The notes below the pieces were generated by a model. It made no database searches and was not told the origin of the DNA. It saw only the letters and a list, made by a program, of their open reading frames with translations. Shown piece by piece: positions 5,950-6,707 of a DNA stretch of 6,707 nucleotides (positions are counted from its first letter, which is position 1; every line of letters starts with the position of its first letter). The stretch covers positions 1 to 6,707 of the forward strand of contig JAKFYO010000327.1 in the NCBI GenBank assembly GCA_021730825.1, in the 5' to 3' direction. The position numbers and the translations under genes are program-made. The stretch comes from Hyphomicrobiales bacterium. Lineage in GTDB: Bacteria > Pseudomonadota > Alphaproteobacteria > Rhizobiales > Xanthobacteraceae.

Positions 5950-6707
5950 CCTATAGCCGCCCCTACCCTTGGGAAAAATCTTATCCCGCTGGCGTGGACC
6001 CGGCGGCGCCGGTCCGTGGCGGCACGGTCAATGAACTGTTCGACCGTGCTGTTGCGACGTATCCCGGCAACTTCGCGCTCGAATATCGCGACAGGCGCAC
6101 GACGTATAAAGAGTTGAGCGATCTCGTCTCGCGCGCGGCGGCTGGATTGATTTCGCTTGGCGTGAAGCCGGGAACTGCGGTCGGGCTTTATCTGCCGAAT
6201 ACGCCAGTGCATCCGGTCATGTTCTTTGCAGTGCTGAAATGCGGTGGGCGTGTCGTGCACATGTCGCCGTTAGATGCCGAGCGCGAGCTTGCGCATAAGC
6301 TGAAAGACTCCGGCGCGCGGATCATGGTGACGACGAACTTCCCCGGCATGGTCACGCGCGCGCTGAAACTCGATGCCGAAGGCCTGCTCGATCACCTGAT
6401 CATCGGCGATGACGCGGAGTTCGGCCCGGCACCTATTCAATATGATCCAATCCCGGCCAACGGCCGCTCGATCACGCTGAAGAACTTGCTCACCCTTGCC
6501 TCACCTCCGGCAAAATGGCCGGAAGTAAACGAGGACGACATCGCGCTCCTGCAATACACCGGCGGCACGACGGGATTGCCGAAAGGCGCGATGCTGCTGC
6601 ACCGGAATCTCACGACAACGAATTCGATCTATAAGAACTGGGCGGCGGCGCAGGGCGAACTCAAGTCCGGCGAGAAGGTGATCATTGTTCTCCCGCTGTT
6701 CCACATC
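5946..6707 (+). CDS. pimA: Acyl-CoA ligase, AMP-forming (PimA / long-chain fatty acid type; partial)
   Basis: N-terminal 254 residues of an ANL-superfamily ligase of about 550, open at the right edge. It would activate a carboxylic acid to its CoA thioester with ATP, supplying substrate for the preceding fusion enzyme. It opens with RPYPWEKSYPAGV (5-17), a start common in long-chain or dicarboxylate CoA ligases of this group. Next come TVNELFDRAVATYP (27-40) and TYKELSDLVSRAAAGLISLG (53-72). The ATP/AMP signature loop YTGGTTGLPKG is at 204-214, and LPLFHI, the start of the A4-type motif, at 249-254. ATG 5946 overlaps the preceding stop (ATGA), so the two are translationally coupled. The adenylate-forming C-terminal domain and the substrate pocket are mostly outside the window, so specificity (dicarboxylate, fatty acid or aromatic) cannot be read here; pimA rests mainly on gene order. 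Confidence 0.92.
   Translation, partial: MTYSRPYPWEKSYPAGVDPAAPVRGGTVNELFDRAVATYPGNFALEYRDRRTTYKELSDLVSRAAAGLISLGVKPGTAVGLYLPNTPVHPVMFFAVLKCGGRVVHMSPLDAERELAHKLKDSGARIMVTTNFPGMVTRALKLDAEGLLDHLIIGDDAEFGPAPIQYDPIPANGRSITLKNLLTLASPPAKWPEVNEDDIALLQYTGGTTGLPKGAMLLHRNLTTTNSIYKNWAAAQGELKSGEKVIIVLPLFHI

Overview
The window looks like chromosomal DNA of a GC-rich alphaproteobacterium, probably of the Hyphomicrobiales (Bradyrhizobium / Rhodopseudomonas / Xanthobacteraceae type). This rests on base composition, codon use and the protein types; no rRNA or other taxonomic marker is present. No tRNA, insertion sequence, CRISPR array or phage gene was seen.

Layout. The window holds two divergent transcription units. 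Leftward (minus strand, in transcription order) they are an IclR-family regulator gene (start at 3682 or 3631), then livG (ATPase), livF (ATPase), livH (permease) and livM (permease, running off the left edge). livG and livF overlap by 4 nt, livF and livH are 9 nt apart, and livH and livM are 4 nt apart, so this is one tightly packed operon. Rightward (plus strand) are a 700-residue enoyl-CoA hydratase/3-hydroxyacyl-CoA dehydrogenase fusion (GTG start at 3847) and, overlapping it by 4 nt (ATGA), an acyl-CoA ligase that runs off the right edge. The 164-nt divergent intergenic region holds two interlocked palindromes that make a plausible IclR-type operator.

How the genes fit together. A fused hydratase/dehydrogenase followed directly by an acyl-CoA ligase is the order of pimF-pimA in the Rhodopseudomonas palustris pimFABCDE operon for dicarboxylic and fatty acid beta-oxidation. 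The adjacent branched-chain-amino-acid-type (HAAT) ABC transporter may therefore import an organic acid that the ligase activates and the fusion enzyme oxidises, with the IclR protein sensing a pathway acid or CoA ester and controlling both units. The enzyme classes are clear from motifs; the substrate is inferred. No periplasmic binding protein gene lies in the window.

Less ordinary points. (1) The 73-nt gap between iclR and livG encodes a possible 14-codon leader ORF with a good ribosome binding site, whose stop codon overlaps the second ATG of livG (TGATG); livG itself lacks a Shine-Dalgarno sequence, and its start codons sit in the arm of a 9-bp hairpin. (2) The divergent region carries three TGCGGAA-type half-sites in a PcaU-like arrangement with palindrome centres exactly 10 bp apart. 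The rest is a conventional catabolic/transport cluster; I saw no wholly new system.
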